DNA of 64,000 bases from Gallaecimonas sp. GXIMD4217 (lineage in GTDB: Bacteria > Pseudomonadota > Gammaproteobacteria > Enterobacterales > Gallaecimonadaceae), in assembly GCF_038087665.1 (NCBI RefSeq), contig NZ_CP149925.1, positions 1,648,870-1,712,869 of the forward strand, written 5' to 3'. Positions 47,552-56,902 of the stretch are shown in pieces; within the stretch, counting starts at the first letter, position 1; every line of letters begins with the position of its first letter. The notes under the pieces are model-generated. The model did no database searches and was not told the origin of the DNA. It worked only from the letters and a program-made list of their open reading frames with translations. Both the position numbers and the translations under genes were made by a program.

Positions 47552-50500
47552 GCCCTGCCCTCCAGGGCCGCCAACAGCCTGGATACCGGGTGCTGGGGCT
47601 TTTGACCTTCCATGCGCCCCACCTGGCAGCGGCAGGAATAGCCGGTGGCAAGCATCTTGTCGTGGCCGGCCTGGTCGATGGCCTGACGCCAACTCAGCTC
47701 ATAGATGGCCTTGGAGCTGTCCAGGTGCTCGGCCTCGTGGCCGTAGGTGCCGGCCATGCCGCAGCAGCCCACCTTGGCGGTGGCAAGCTCGAAGCCGGCC
47801 CGGGCGAAGATCTGCTGCCACTGGCCCTCGGCGGCCGGGGCATTGGTCTTCTCGGTGCAGTGGGCGAACAGGGTCAGCTGCCCTGCCCCCTGAGCGCCCT
47901 GCCAGTCGCCGTCCGGCAGGGTCACCAGCCACTCCTGGGGCAGCAGCACCTGGAAGTCGCCGCGCTGGTCGCCCAGGGCCTTGTGGTATTCGTCCCGGTA
48001 GCAGAGCACCAGGGAGGGATCCACGCCCACCAGGGGCAGGCCCAGGGCGTGCAGCTCGTTGAAGAAGGCCGCCGCCGTGGCCGCCGTCTTGGCGAAACGG
48101 TCCAGGAAACCCTTGACGTGCTCCGGCTTGCCGTTGGGCACGAAGGGCAGCAGCCTGGGCTCGTGGCCGAGGGCGCGGATCAGCCTGATCAGATCGGCCA
48201 CCACGGTCGCGTCGTAATAACTGGTGAAGGGATCCTGCACCACCAGCACCAGCTTGTGGCGCTGCTCGGCGCTCATGGCCCTGATGGCTTCCAGATCCCA
48301 GTCCAGGGCCGGATCGGCCTCCAGCTGCTGGCTGAGGGTGGGCGTGGACAGCAGCGGCGTGTCCACCATGCCGACCGTCCTGCCCATCAGCTTCTGCACC
48401 CAGCCCTGCCTGAGCACGGCGTTGACGGCCCTGGGGAAGAGCGCCAGCCAGGGGGTGCTCTTCTCCACGTTGGCCACCAGGTGATCCTTAAAGGGGCGCA
48501 GGTAGCGCTGGTGGTAGAGGTTCATGAAGCGGGCCCGGAAGCTGGGCACGTCCACCTTGATGGGGCACTGGCTGGAGCAGGCCTTGCAGGCCAGGCAGCC
48601 GTCCATGACCTCCTTCACCTCGTGGGAGAAGTCGTATTCGCGGCTGAAGCTGTTCTGGATGCGGTTCAACAGCGGCAGGCGCCGGCCGGCCTGCTCCAGG
48701 GCCTGGGGATCCACGCCCTGCTCGGACAGCAGCCTGAGCCATTCGCGCATCATGCCGGCACGACCCTTGGGGGAATGGCGGCGGTCCCGGGTGACCCGGT
48801 AGCTGGGGCACATGGGGGTCTTGGCGTCGTAGTTGAAGCAGAGGCCGTTGCCGTTGCAGTTCATGGCCCCTTCGAAGTCGCTGCGCACCTGGACGGGGAT
48901 CTGGCGGTCGAAGGCGCCGCGCTTGACGCCGTCGACGCTGACCAGGCAGTGTTCGCCTTCCAGCGGGGTGCAGATCTTGCCGGGGTTCATGCGGTTATGG
49001 GGGTCGAAGGCGGTCTTGACGGCCCTCAGTTCGTCCCAGAGTTCGCCGAAGAACTCGGGGGCGTACTCACTGCGGTAGCCCTTGCCGTGCTCGCCCCACA
49101 TCAGGCCGCCGTACTTGGCCACCAGGGCCACCACCTGATCGGAGAGCTCCCTCAGCAGCACCTCCTGCTCGGGATCGCACATGTCCAGGGCCGGCCGTAC
49201 ATGCAGCACGCCGGCGTCCACATGGCCGAACATGCCGTAGTGCAGGCCCTTGGCGTCCAGCAGGGCCCTGAATTCCATGATGAAATCGGCCAGATTCTCC
49301 GGCGGCACCGCCGTGTCCTCGGCGAAGGGCTGGGGCTTGGCGAAACCCTTGGTGTTGCCGAGCAGGCCCACCGCCTTCTTGCGCATGGCGTAGATGCGGT
49401 TGATGGCGTCCAGATCCGAGGTCAGCTGATAGCCGATGACGCCGCTGTCGCCGCCCACCAGCTCGTCCAGGCGGCGGCAGAGCGCCTCGACCTTAGCCTG
49501 CTGGCTATGGGCGTCCACGTCGTTGTACTCGACGATGTTCAGGCCCTGCATCTCAACGCCGGGCACGTCCTGGATGAGATCGCTGACCTGGTGCCAGATG
49601 ATGTCCTCCCGGGCCAGGTTGAGCACCTTGGAGTCCACGGTTTCCACCGAGGTGGCGTTGGCCTCGACCAAGAAGGGCGCGTTGCGCAGGGCCTTCTCGA
49701 AGCTGTCGTACTTGACGTTGACCAGGGTCTTGTAGGGGGCTATGGGGGTGACATTGAGCTTGGCCTCGCCGATGAAGGCCAGGGAGCCCTCGGAGCCGCA
49801 CAGCACCCGGCCCAGGTCGAAATGCTCAAGGGTTTCATCGTAGACGTGCTCGAGATCGTAGCCGGTCAGGAAACGGTTCAGGCGCGGGAAGGTCCTGAGG
49901 ATGTCGTCACGGCGGGCCTTGCAGCGCTCGGCCACCAGGCGGTGGATCTCGCCGGCCCGGCCCGGCAGGGCCTCGAGCTCCGCCACCGGCCTGGCTTGGG
50001 TGTCCAGGCGGCTGCCGTCATCCAGCACGGCACTCAGGGCCAGCACATGATCCGAGGTCTTGCCGTACACCAGGGAGCCCTGGCCGGAGGCGTCGGTGTT
50101 GATCATGCCGCCTATGGTGGCGCGGTTGGAGGTGGACAAGTCCGGGGCGAAGAAGAAGCCGTGGGGACGCAGGAAGTCGTTGAGCTGATCCTTGACCACC
50201 CCGGCCTGCACCCGCACCCAGCGCTCCTCGGCATTGAACTCCAGGATCTGGTTCATGTGCCGGGACAGATCCACCACCAGGCCCGGGGTCAGGCTCTGGC
50301 CGTTGGTACCGGTGCCGCCGCCACGGGCGCTGAAGGTCACCTGGGGATGATCCTTGGCCACCTGGCCCACCAGGGCCAGATCGGCCATGGAGCGGGGGAA
50401 GACGATGGCCTGGGGCAGCTGCTGGTAGACGGAGTTGTCGGTGGCCACCGCCAGGCGCTGGCTGTAACGGGTCTCGATATCGCCGCTGAAACCGGCCTGG

Positions 50501-50568
50501 TCGAGGGCGTCGAGATAGGTTTGGTAGGCCGCATCCAGCTGCGGCACCTGGGTCATCTTGGGGATCAT
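47548..50568 (-). CDS. ydiJ: FAD/iron-sulfur D-2-hydroxyglutarate dehydrogenase YdiJ
   Basis: The 1006-residue protein aligns along its whole length with E. coli YdiJ, which oxidises D-2-hydroxyglutarate. It has an N-terminal FAD-binding domain (VTFSARGGGTGTNGQSLTPG, ATIGGMINTDASGQGSLVYG), an FAD-oxidase C domain (LHYGMFGHVDAGVLHVRPAL), a ferredoxin-like centre with the cluster CLACKACSSQCPIK, and a C-terminal CCG-type domain (VGCCGMAGTYGHE). The ATG at 50568 gives MIPKMTQVPQL, like the E. coli start; a GTG two codons earlier is less likely. A YcxB-like gene is coupled to its end. Confidence 0.95.
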   Translation of the reverse strand: MIPKMTQVPQLDAAYQTYLDALDQAGFSGDIETRYSQRLAVATDNSVYQQLPQAIVFPRSMADLALVGQVAKDHPQVTFSARGGGTGTNGQSLTPGLVVDLSRHMNQILEFNAEERWVRVQAGVVKDQLNDFLRPHGFFFAPDLSTSNRATIGGMINTDASGQGSLVYGKTSDHVLALSAVLDDGSRLDTQARPVAELEALPGRAGEIHRLVAERCKARRDDILRTFPRLNRFLTGYDLEHVYDETLEHFDLGRVLCGSEGSLAFIGEAKLNVTPIAPYKTLVNVKYDSFEKALRNAPFLVEANATSVETVDSKVLNLAREDIIWHQVSDLIQDVPGVEMQGLNIVEYNDVDAHSQQAKVEALCRRLDELVGGDSGVIGYQLTSDLDAINRIYAMRKKAVGLLGNTKGFAKPQPFAEDTAVPPENLADFIMEFRALLDAKGLHYGMFGHVDAGVLHVRPALDMCDPEQEVLLRELSDQVVALVAKYGGLMWGEHGKGYRSEYAPEFFGELWDELRAVKTAFDPHNRMNPGKICTPLEGEHCLVSVDGVKRGAFDRQIPVQVRSDFEGAMNCNGNGLCFNYDAKTPMCPSYRVTRDRRHSPKGRAGMMREWLRLLSEQGVDPQALEQAGRRLPLLNRIQNSFSREYDFSHEVKEVMDGCLACKACSSQCPIKVDVPSFRARFMNLYHQRYLRPFKDHLVANVEKSTPWLALFPRAVNAVLRQGWVQKLMGRTVGMVDTPLLSTPTLSQQLEADPALDWDLEAIRAMSAEQRHKLVLVVQDPFTSYYDATVVADLIRLIRALGHEPRLLPFVPNGKPEHVKGFLDRFAKTAATAAAFFNELHALGLPLVGVDPSLVLCYRDEYHKALGDQRGDFQVLLPQEWLVTLPDGDWQGAQGAGQLTLFAHCTEKTNAPAAEGQWQQIFARAGFELATAKVGCCGMAGTYGHEAEHLDSSKAIYELSWRQAIDQAGHDKMLATGYSCRCQVGRMEGQKPQHPVSRLLAALEGRA

Positions 50569-50597
50569 GGGCACAGGGCTGTCGTCATTTTGCCGCC

Positions 50598-50606
50598 ATT
50601 ATACCA
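50598..50606 (-). promoter_or_regulatory. extended -10 promoter of ydiJ
   Basis: TGGTATAAT on the minus strand is a perfect extended -10 element, about 30 bases before the ydiJ start. No good -35 was seen. It also lies just after the chemoreceptor gene, for which no terminator was found. Confidence 0.65.
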
Positions 50607-50641
50607 GCCCCATGCCCCAAGTGGCTGCCTTGAAAACCTCT

Positions 50642-52591
50642 TCAGACCTCCACCGGCAGGCGGAACTTGTCCAGCTGGGTGGCCAGCTCCTTGGACAACC
50701 CGGCCAGGTGCTGGCTGGCCTCCGAGACCTGGCTGGCGGCCTTGGAGTTCTGCTGGGCCGAGACACTGATGTTGGTGACGTTCTGGGCTATTTCCTTGGC
50801 CACCTGGGACTGCTGCTCGGAGGCGGTGGCGGTCTGGCTGATGGCATCCCCCAGCTCCTTGAGGGCCTGCACCATCTGGGGAATGTTCTCGGCCATGATC
50901 TGGGCATCGGTTCGGCTCTGGTCCGCCAGCTGGTTGCACTGGTGCATGGCCTCGGTCAGCGCCGAGGTGCGCCCGGAGACGTTGCCGATCAGGCTGCCGA
51001 TGTCCTCGGTGGCTTCCTGGACCCGGGTGGCCAGCTTGCGTACCTCGTCGGCGACGATGGCAAAGCCCCTGCCCTGCTCGCCGGCCCGGGCCGCTTCGAT
51101 GGCGGCATTGAGGGCCAGCAGGTTGGTCTGCTCGGCGATGTTGGCGATGACCCCCACCACATCGCTGATCTTCTGGCTCTCGCCGTCCAGCACCTCGATG
51201 TCACGGGAGATGGTGGCGAAATGCTCCACCGTGTTTTCGACCTGGCGCTTGGTCCCCTCCACCTGGCGGGCGGTCTCGGCCAGGGTGCCCTCCATCTTGT
51301 CGACCCGCTGGCTGGCGTGGACGGCGTTGGCGCTGATCTCGCCGGCGGCCAGGCTCATCTGCTCTATGGCCGAGGCCAGCAGCTCCACCTCCTGGGATTG
51401 CGCCACTATGCTGGACGAGGTCTCGTCGGCTATCTGGGTGGTGGTGCTGGACTCCTTGCGCAGCTGGTGGCTGGCCTGCTGGATGCGCCTGAGCAGCTGG
51501 ATGAACATCTGCTGCAGCTGGGCCAGGCCATTGTGGACATTGCTGTCGTCCCCCCTGGGCTCCAGGGGCTGGCTGAGGTCACCGCTGGCGAGGCGGCTGG
51601 TGTGGTGCTTCATCTCGTCCGGCTCGTTGCCCAGGGGGCGTATCACCCAGCGGATCACCAGCATGATGCCGAGCCCCACCACCAGCAGCGCCGCCCCCAG
51701 GATCACCAGGGCCACCAGACGCATGTTGTGCACCGGCCCCAGCGCCTCGGCCTCGTCCATCTCGGCGATCAAGGCCCAGCGCACCCCGGCAAATTCCACC
51801 GGCGCATAGGAGGACAGCACAGGGTTACCGTTGTAATCGCTGAGCAGCTCGGTACCGCTGTTGCCGGCCAGGGCCTGGCGGCTGGCCCGGGTGTCGACGC
51901 CGTTCTGCTCGAGGGTGCCGGCAAAGGAAGCCTTGAGGGAATGGCTCTTGGGAGCCAGGAAGGAGTCGGAGCGCATGCGCTTGTCGCTGCCCACCAGGTA
52001 GGCCTCGCCCGTTTCGCCCATGCCGGCCCTCAGCTGCATGACGGCATTCACCTCTGTGGGATCCAGCTGCAACGCCAGCACCCGCTCCTGGCCCAGCGGT
52101 ACCCCCAGGAAGGCCGCCGGCTCGCCGTTTGAGGGGGCATAGGGGGCGAAGTCGGCAAAGGCAAAGGCCTGGCCCTGGCGAACCTGCCGGTAAGTGGCCG
52201 CCAGGCCGGAGTCTTTGTAGGGTCCGGAAACCAGGTTGCTGCGGTAGTCCGGCTCCTTGGTGACGCTGTAGGCCACCAGCCCGTCGCCGTCGATGACGAA
52301 GAGGTCGTAATAGCCGTTATCCCGGATGAAACGCTCGAAGTAGGGCTGGCGGGCCTGGAAGTCTGGATCCTGCCCCGCCAGCGCCTGCTGCAGGTTGGCC
52401 AGCTGCTGGCGCTTGGCGCTGAGCAGCCGCTGCAGTTCACTTTCCTTGAGGCTGCGGATGGAGGTGAGCTGGTTGAAGATCTGCCCTTCCAGGGATTGCG
52501 AGGCGATGAAGCAGAGTACCGCCGTCACCAGCAGCGCCGGCAGCAGGCCGATGGCCAGGATCAACAGGGTCACGCGTTGGCGAAAGTTCAT
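50642..52591 (-). CDS. methyl-accepting chemotaxis protein
   Basis: The 649-residue transmembrane receptor has an N-terminal membrane helix (about 8-30), a large periplasmic sensor that resembles a double-Cache domain (about 35-290, with [17 protein letters not shown] and [15 protein letters not shown]), a second helix near 300-320, a HAMP region and a cytoplasmic signalling domain. The conserved hairpin tip reads [20 protein letters not shown]. The ligand is unknown. The C-terminus lacks a CheR-binding pentapeptide. The gene appears monocistronic, upstream of ydiJ. Confidence 0.93.
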   Translation of the reverse strand: MNFRQRVTLLILAIGLLPALLVTAVLCFIASQSLEGQIFNQLTSIRSLKESELQRLLSAKRQQLANLQQALAGQDPDFQARQPYFERFIRDNGYYDLFVIDGDGLVAYSVTKEPDYRSNLVSGPYKDSGLAATYRQVRQGQAFAFADFAPYAPSNGEPAAFLGVPLGQERVLALQLDPTEVNAVMQLRAGMGETGEAYLVGSDKRMRSDSFLAPKSHSLKASFAGTLEQNGVDTRASRQALAGNSGTELLSDYNGNPVLSSYAPVEFAGVRWALIAEMDEAEALGPVHNMRLVALVILGAALLVVGLGIMLVIRWVIRPLGNEPDEMKHHTSRLASGDLSQPLEPRGDDSNVHNGLAQLQQMFIQLLRRIQQASHQLRKESSTTTQIADETSSSIVAQSQEVELLASAIEQMSLAAGEISANAVHASQRVDKMEGTLAETARQVEGTKRQVENTVEHFATISRDIEVLDGESQKISDVVGVIANIAEQTNLLALNAAIEAARAGEQGRGFAIVADEVRKLATRVQEATEDIGSLIGNVSGRTSALTEAMHQCNQLADQSRTDAQIMAENIPQMVQALKELGDAISQTATASEQQSQVAKEIAQNVTNISVSAQQNSKAASQVSEASQHLAGLSKELATQLDKFRLPVEV

Positions 52592-52653
52592 GGTTCCTCC
52601 CTGAACACAAAGGCAACAGATCGCAGTCTAGCAGGCCCCTTTGCAGACCATGA

Positions 52654-52679
52654 AAAAAGGGCCCGAAGGCCCCTTTTTA
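52654..52679 (-). terminator. symporter terminator
   Basis: GGGCC/GGCCC around a TTCG loop (minus strand, 52672-52659) is followed by six T residues, 14 bases after the symporter stop codon. Confidence 0.85.
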
Positions 52680-52692
52680 TCGTTACAGCGTA

Positions 52693-53964
52693 TTACACCT
52701 GTACCAGTTCCCTGTCGTGCATGGTGTCCTTGCACAGTTCGCCTTCGGAGCGGGCCACCAGGGTGGACACGGCGGTATCACCGACCACGTTGGTGGTGGT
52801 GACCACGGCATCGCAGATGCGGTCTGTGGCCAGGATGATGGCCATGGCTTCCATGGGCAGGCCCAGCTGGTGCAGCAGCACGCCGGTGGTGACGGCGGCG
52901 CCGCCCGGTACACCACCTGTGGCGATGGACAGCAGGAAGGCGGTCAGGCCCAGGGTCACCAGCTGGCTGTCGGCCAGGCCGGCGCCATAGGCATTGGCCA
53001 CGAATACGGTGGCCACCGTCATGTAGATGGCGGAGCCGGACATGTTCATGGTGGCACCGAGTGGCACGCCGAAACCGGCCACGGACTTGGACACGCCCAG
53101 TTTCTCGGTCAGGGTCTTGAAGGTGACCGGGATGGTGGCGTTGGAGCTGGCCGTGGACAGGGAGAAGAAGATCTGTTCACGGAGCTTGGACAGGTACAGC
53201 AGCGGGCTGATACCGGTGGTCAGGCTGATCACCATGGGATAGAAGACCAGGAACCAGAACAGCATCACGAAGATATTGGTACCCACATAGCTGCCCACGG
53301 CGGCAATGGCCTGGGTGTTGAGGGTGGCGGCCAGGCCGGTAGTCAGGAAGAAGACGCCGTACGGGGCCAGGGACATGACCATGACGATGAGCTTCATCAT
53401 CACGTTGTTGGCGATGGCAAAACCACGGGACGCGGCACTGGCTTCGTCCTTGCCCAGGCCCTTGATGGCCACGCCGGTGAGTATGGCCATGAACAGGATC
53501 TGCAGCATGTTGCCTTCGGCGAAGGCCTGGAAGGGGTTGCTGGGCACCACGGAGGCCAGCAGCGCCAGCAGCGAGGGCGCCTCGGTCAGGGCCGGCTCGA
53601 AGGGCTTGCCATCCAGGGTCAGGTTTGCGCCTGCACCGGGCGCCAGCCACAAGGAAATCACCAGGGCGCCGATGATGGCCAGCACGGTGTTGACCAGGTA
53701 GAGCATGAAGGTCTTGGTGCCGACCCGGCCGAACTGGCCCAGGTTCTCCAGGGAGCAGACGCCGTTGACGATGGATATGAACACCAGGGGAACCACCAGC
53801 AGCTTGATCAGGGACACGAACAGGCCGCCGGCGGTGCCGAACAGATCGTGGATCAGGGTCTGATGGATGAATTCGCTTTCCGGGAACAGGAAGCGCAGGG
53901 CGCTGCCAAGGATCAGGCCGCCGATCAGGGCGATGAAGATCTTGGCCGTCAGGGAGTACTTCAT
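52693..53964 (-). CDS. dicarboxylate/amino acid:cation symporter (DAACS family)
   Basis: The 423-residue inner-membrane protein has eight or so helices and two hairpin loops of the glutamate-transporter fold, with SLSTASSNATIPVTFKTL as the serine-rich hairpin and ATGGVPGGAAVTTGVLL as the second. The usual NMDGT motif reads NMSGSA here, closer to SstT-like members, so the substrate cannot be named with confidence. ATDRICDAVVTTTNVVGD carries the conserved Asp and Arg near the substrate site. A CRP-like operator overlaps the promoter. Confidence 0.9.
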   Translation of the reverse strand: MKYSLTAKIFIALIGGLILGSALRFLFPESEFIHQTLIHDLFGTAGGLFVSLIKLLVVPLVFISIVNGVCSLENLGQFGRVGTKTFMLYLVNTVLAIIGALVISLWLAPGAGANLTLDGKPFEPALTEAPSLLALLASVVPSNPFQAFAEGNMLQILFMAILTGVAIKGLGKDEASAASRGFAIANNVMMKLIVMVMSLAPYGVFFLTTGLAATLNTQAIAAVGSYVGTNIFVMLFWFLVFYPMVISLTTGISPLLYLSKLREQIFFSLSTASSNATIPVTFKTLTEKLGVSKSVAGFGVPLGATMNMSGSAIYMTVATVFVANAYGAGLADSQLVTLGLTAFLLSIATGGVPGGAAVTTGVLLHQLGLPMEAMAIILATDRICDAVVTTTNVVGDTAVSTLVARSEGELCKDTMHDRELVQV

Positions 53965-54014
53965 ACTCTCACCTACTTCTGTGGTTGTGCTGATAATGGT
54001 TGTTATGAAGGCGC

Positions 54015-54057
54015 ACTATAACGATCGCACCGCCCCAGTTGCGTGATCGCCATCACA
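54015..54057 (-). promoter_or_regulatory. CRP-like site and promoter of the symporter gene
   Basis: TGTGA-TGGCGA-TCACG (54057-54042 on the minus strand) matches the CRP consensus except at one position. TATAGT (54020-54015) is a -10 box. If transcription starts about seven bases downstream, the operator centre is at -41.5, the class II activator position. No good -35 exists, as usual at activated promoters. Control of kefB/C on the other side is less likely. Confidence 0.65.
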
Positions 54058-54161
54058 AAGTCCCGGTACCCCTGGCCTCAAGGGCACTGCTCAGACCAAA
54101 GAACAGCCAATTATCACCTTTGCATTAAGCTAGTTAGAACATCCCCTTAACATTCGCCGCC

Positions 54162-55922
54162 ATGAGCCACAGCATCGAACTCGCCCTGGCCTTCCTGCTG
54201 GCCGCCGTCATCGCCGTGCCCCTGTTCAAGCGCCTGGCCATGGGCCCCATACTTGCCTACCTGGCGGTGGGGTTGCTGCTGGGCCCCAGCCTGCTGGGGC
54301 TGGTGGACGATCCCAGCACCCTGCTGCATTTTTCCGAGCTGGGGGTGATCCTGATGCTGTTCCTGCTGGGCCTGGAGCTGAGCCCACAGCGGGTACTGGC
54401 GCTCAGGGGCGCCATCTTCGGACTGGGCCTGGGCCAACTGCTGCTGACCCTGGCGCTGCTCAGTGGCCTTGGCATCGCCCTGGGGCTGGCGCCCAAGGTG
54501 GCTTTGGTGGCGGCGGCGGCCCTGTCGCTGTCCTCCACCGCCTTTGCGGTGCAGCTGATGAGCGAACATAACCTGCTGGCCAGCCGCAAGGGCCAGGACG
54601 GCTTCGCCGTGCTGCTGCTTCAGGATCTGGCGGTGGTGCCCTTGCTGCTGCTGGTGGCCTGGCTGGCCCCGGGGCAGTCGCAGCAAGCCCTGGCCCCCTG
54701 GTACTGGATCCTGGCCGCCTTCGTCGCTATCGCCGCCTTTGCCCGCTTTGGCCTGGCCCCACTCATCGAGCTGGTGGTGGCCGCCAAGGTCCGGGAAACC
54801 CTCACCGCACTGGCGTTGCTGCTGGTACTGGGCAGCGCCTGGCTGATGGCCAGCCTGGGGCTGTCCGCCGGCATGGGCGCCTTCCTGGCCGGCATGCTGC
54901 TGGCCAACTCCTCCTACCGCCACCAGCTCCATGTGGACATCGAACCCTTCAAGGGCCTGCTGCTGGGGTTGTTCTTCATGTCCATCGGCATGATGCTCAA
55001 CCTCGAGCTGCTGATCACCCAGCCACTTATTATCCTGGCCGGGTTGGCCGCGCTGCTGTTGGCCAAGGTGGGGGTGCTCTGGCCCCTGGCCAGGCTGCGC
55101 GGTCACGGCAACAGGGATGCACTGTTGCTGGCGGTGCTGCTGGCCGAAGGGGGTGAGTTCGCCTTTGTGCTGGTGGCCCAGGCCAGCGCCGGCGGTCTGT
55201 TGAGCGCCGAGCTTGGCGAATCACTGATCCTGGTGGTGGGCCTGTCCATGGTGGTCACCCCCTGGTTGTTCCAAGGGCTGAACAGGCGCTTCCAGCTCAA
55301 GGAGGATGCCGCCGTCGAAGCCGGCCAGCTGTCCCAGGAGCGCAGCGTCAGGGTGATCATCGCCGGTTTCGGCCGGTTCGGCCAGATGGTGGGACGGATG
55401 CTGACCGCAACCCGTATTCCCTTCGTGGCCCTGGACAAGGATGCCAGTCACATCTCCCTGGTACGGCGCTACGGCGCCAAGATCTTCCTGGGCAATGCCG
55501 CCGAGCCCGATCTGCTGGCCCAGGCCCATGCCGACGAGGCGCAAATCCTGGTGATCGCCGTTGACGACAAGGACGAAGCCCTGGCCATTGTTCGCTTGTG
55601 CCAAGCCCGCTATCCGCACCTGCAGCTCGTCGCCAGGGCCTTCGACCGCATTCACGCTCATGCCCTGCACAAGGCCGGTGTCGAGCAGGTGTTCCGGGAA
55701 ACCTTCGCCTCCGGCCTGGAGGCTACCGAAGCGACCCTGCGGCTGCTGGGGATTCCGGAGGATCAGGCCCATCTGATGGTGGGTACCTTCCGCAAGCACG
55801 ACGAGCGGATGCTGGCCACGCCTCAGTCCGGCCCCAGGGACGACAAGAGCCGCATCAAGCTAGCCCAGCAGGGCAGCTCCGAGCTGGCCGAACTGTTGCG
55901 CAAGGACTTCTCTGGCCTTTGA
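54162..55922 (+). CDS. KefB/KefC-type potassium:proton antiporter (CPA2 family)
   Basis: The 586-residue protein has about 12 membrane helices of the CPA2 exchanger domain (1-380; HFSELGVILMLFLLGLEL, SLSSTAFAVQLMSEHNLLAS, GMGAFLAGMLLANSSYRHQL, LFFMSIGMMLNL) and a C-terminal RCK/TrkA-N domain with the nucleotide motif VIIAGFGRFGQMVGRML. It matches glutathione-gated KefB/KefC in size and order. No kefF or kefG ancillary gene is adjacent, so gating is not established. It converges with ycaC. Confidence 0.9.
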   Translation: MSHSIELALAFLLAAVIAVPLFKRLAMGPILAYLAVGLLLGPSLLGLVDDPSTLLHFSELGVILMLFLLGLELSPQRVLALRGAIFGLGLGQLLLTLALLSGLGIALGLAPKVALVAAAALSLSSTAFAVQLMSEHNLLASRKGQDGFAVLLLQDLAVVPLLLLVAWLAPGQSQQALAPWYWILAAFVAIAAFARFGLAPLIELVVAAKVRETLTALALLLVLGSAWLMASLGLSAGMGAFLAGMLLANSSYRHQLHVDIEPFKGLLLGLFFMSIGMMLNLELLITQPLIILAGLAALLLAKVGVLWPLARLRGHGNRDALLLAVLLAEGGEFAFVLVAQASAGGLLSAELGESLILVVGLSMVVTPWLFQGLNRRFQLKEDAAVEAGQLSQERSVRVIIAGFGRFGQMVGRMLTATRIPFVALDKDASHISLVRRYGAKIFLGNAAEPDLLAQAHADEAQILVIAVDDKDEALAIVRLCQARYPHLQLVARAFDRIHAHALHKAGVEQVFRETFASGLEATEATLRLLGIPEDQAHLMVGTFRKHDERMLATPQSGPRDDKSRIKLAQQGSSELAELLRKDFSGL

Positions 55923-55923
55923 C

Positions 55924-55950
55924 AAAAAAAGCCGGCTCATTGAGCCGGCC
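55924..55950. terminator. terminator between the antiporter gene and ycaC
   Basis: GCCGGCTC (55931-55938) pairs with GAGCCGGC (55942-55949). Seven T residues follow on the minus strand, serving ycaC; the plus-strand tail is poor. Confidence 0.8.
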
Positions 55951-55969
55951 TTGCTTGCCACGGGCCGGG

Positions 55970-56596
55970 CTACTTGGTCACCGGCAAGGCGTTGTAACTG
56001 CTGATCAGGTTGCGGTAGTCCGGGATATGGTTGGAGAACAGCGTCCCCAGTCCCTCGATGTCGTTGCGCCAGTCGCGGTGCAGCTCGCAGGCCACCCCGA
56101 ACCAGGTCATCATCTGGGCCCCGGCGGCCGACATGCGATCCCAGGCCGCGTCCCGGGTCATGGGGTTGAAGGTGCCGGAGGCGTCGGCCACCACGAACAC
56201 CTCGAAGCCTTCCTCCAGGGCCGACAACACGGGAAAGGACACGCAGACCTCGGTCACCACGCCGGCGACGATCAGCTGCTTCCTGCCGGTGGCCTTCACC
56301 GCCGCGACGAAGTCGTCATTGTCCCAGGCGTTGATCTGCCCGGGCCGGGCGATATAGGGCGCCTCGGGAAAGATCGCCTTCAGCTCCGGCACCAGGGGGC
56401 CGTTGGGCCCTTCTTCGAAACTGGTGGTCAGGATGGTCGGCAGCTCGAAATACTTGGCCAGATCGGCCAGAGCCAACACGTTGTTCTTGAACTTGTCGGG
56501 GTCGATGTCCCTGACCAGGGACAAGAGCCCGGCCTGGTGGTCGACCAGGAGTACCGCGGCATCGTTCTTGTCCAGACGGACATAGGCTTTGTTCAT
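55970..56596 (-). CDS. ycaC: isochorismatase-family hydrolase YcaC
   Basis: The 208-residue protein is very like E. coli YcaC, an isochorismatase-fold hydrolase of unknown substrate. It starts MNKAYVRLDKNDAAVLLVDHQAGLL without the extra N-terminal residues in the open frame upstream. AAGGAG precedes the ATG at 56596. The catalytic Asp is in LLVDHQAGL and the Cys in VVTEVCVSF; RDIDPDKFKNNVLAL is also conserved. The gene is monocistronic. Confidence 0.94.
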   Translation of the reverse strand: MNKAYVRLDKNDAAVLLVDHQAGLLSLVRDIDPDKFKNNVLALADLAKYFELPTILTTSFEEGPNGPLVPELKAIFPEAPYIARPGQINAWDNDDFVAAVKATGRKQLIVAGVVTEVCVSFPVLSALEEGFEVFVVADASGTFNPMTRDAAWDRMSAAGAQMMTWFGVACELHRDWRNDIEGLGTLFSNHIPDYRNLISSYNALPVTK

Positions 56597-56902
56597 GGTG
56601 TCACTCCTTCTTGGGGTTGTGGGGCGCCTTGACGCCCCGCTAGAAAGGGACTTGTGCCTGGCCACTGGCCGACGGCAAAAAAGACAGGGTCAGTCATGGC
56701 CAAATAGCAAGACGCGCCTCATTAAGCCCGAAGCTTTAGGCGCAAGTGCCATGGAGTATAGGAGCCGATGTGGCCATGAGGCGGCAAATGGATGATGGGG
56801 CCCTGCTCACCAGCCTTACCTGCGGCTTCGTACCCTTCAATGAGGAGCAATGGGCACAAAAAAGCCGGCTCGATGAGCCGGCTTTTTCAATTCGCGGATG
56901 CC
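56597..56902. other. gap between ycaC and ppsA
   Basis: These 306 bases should hold the ycaC promoter and the ppsA terminator (56859-56887). No protein or RNA gene was recognised. A 45-codon plus-strand frame from 56776 runs through the terminator and shows no family features. Confidence 0.4.
56859..56887 (-). terminator. ppsA terminator
   Basis: GCCGGCTC and GAGCCGGC arms around GAT, flanked by A and T runs; on the minus strand T residues follow. The stem is the same sequence as in the terminator at 55931-55949. Confidence 0.88.

Noticed and set aside
47590..50769. A 1059-codon plus-strand open frame opposite ydiJ
   Set aside because: It mirrors the ydiJ coding frame and has low-complexity composition without recognisable domains.
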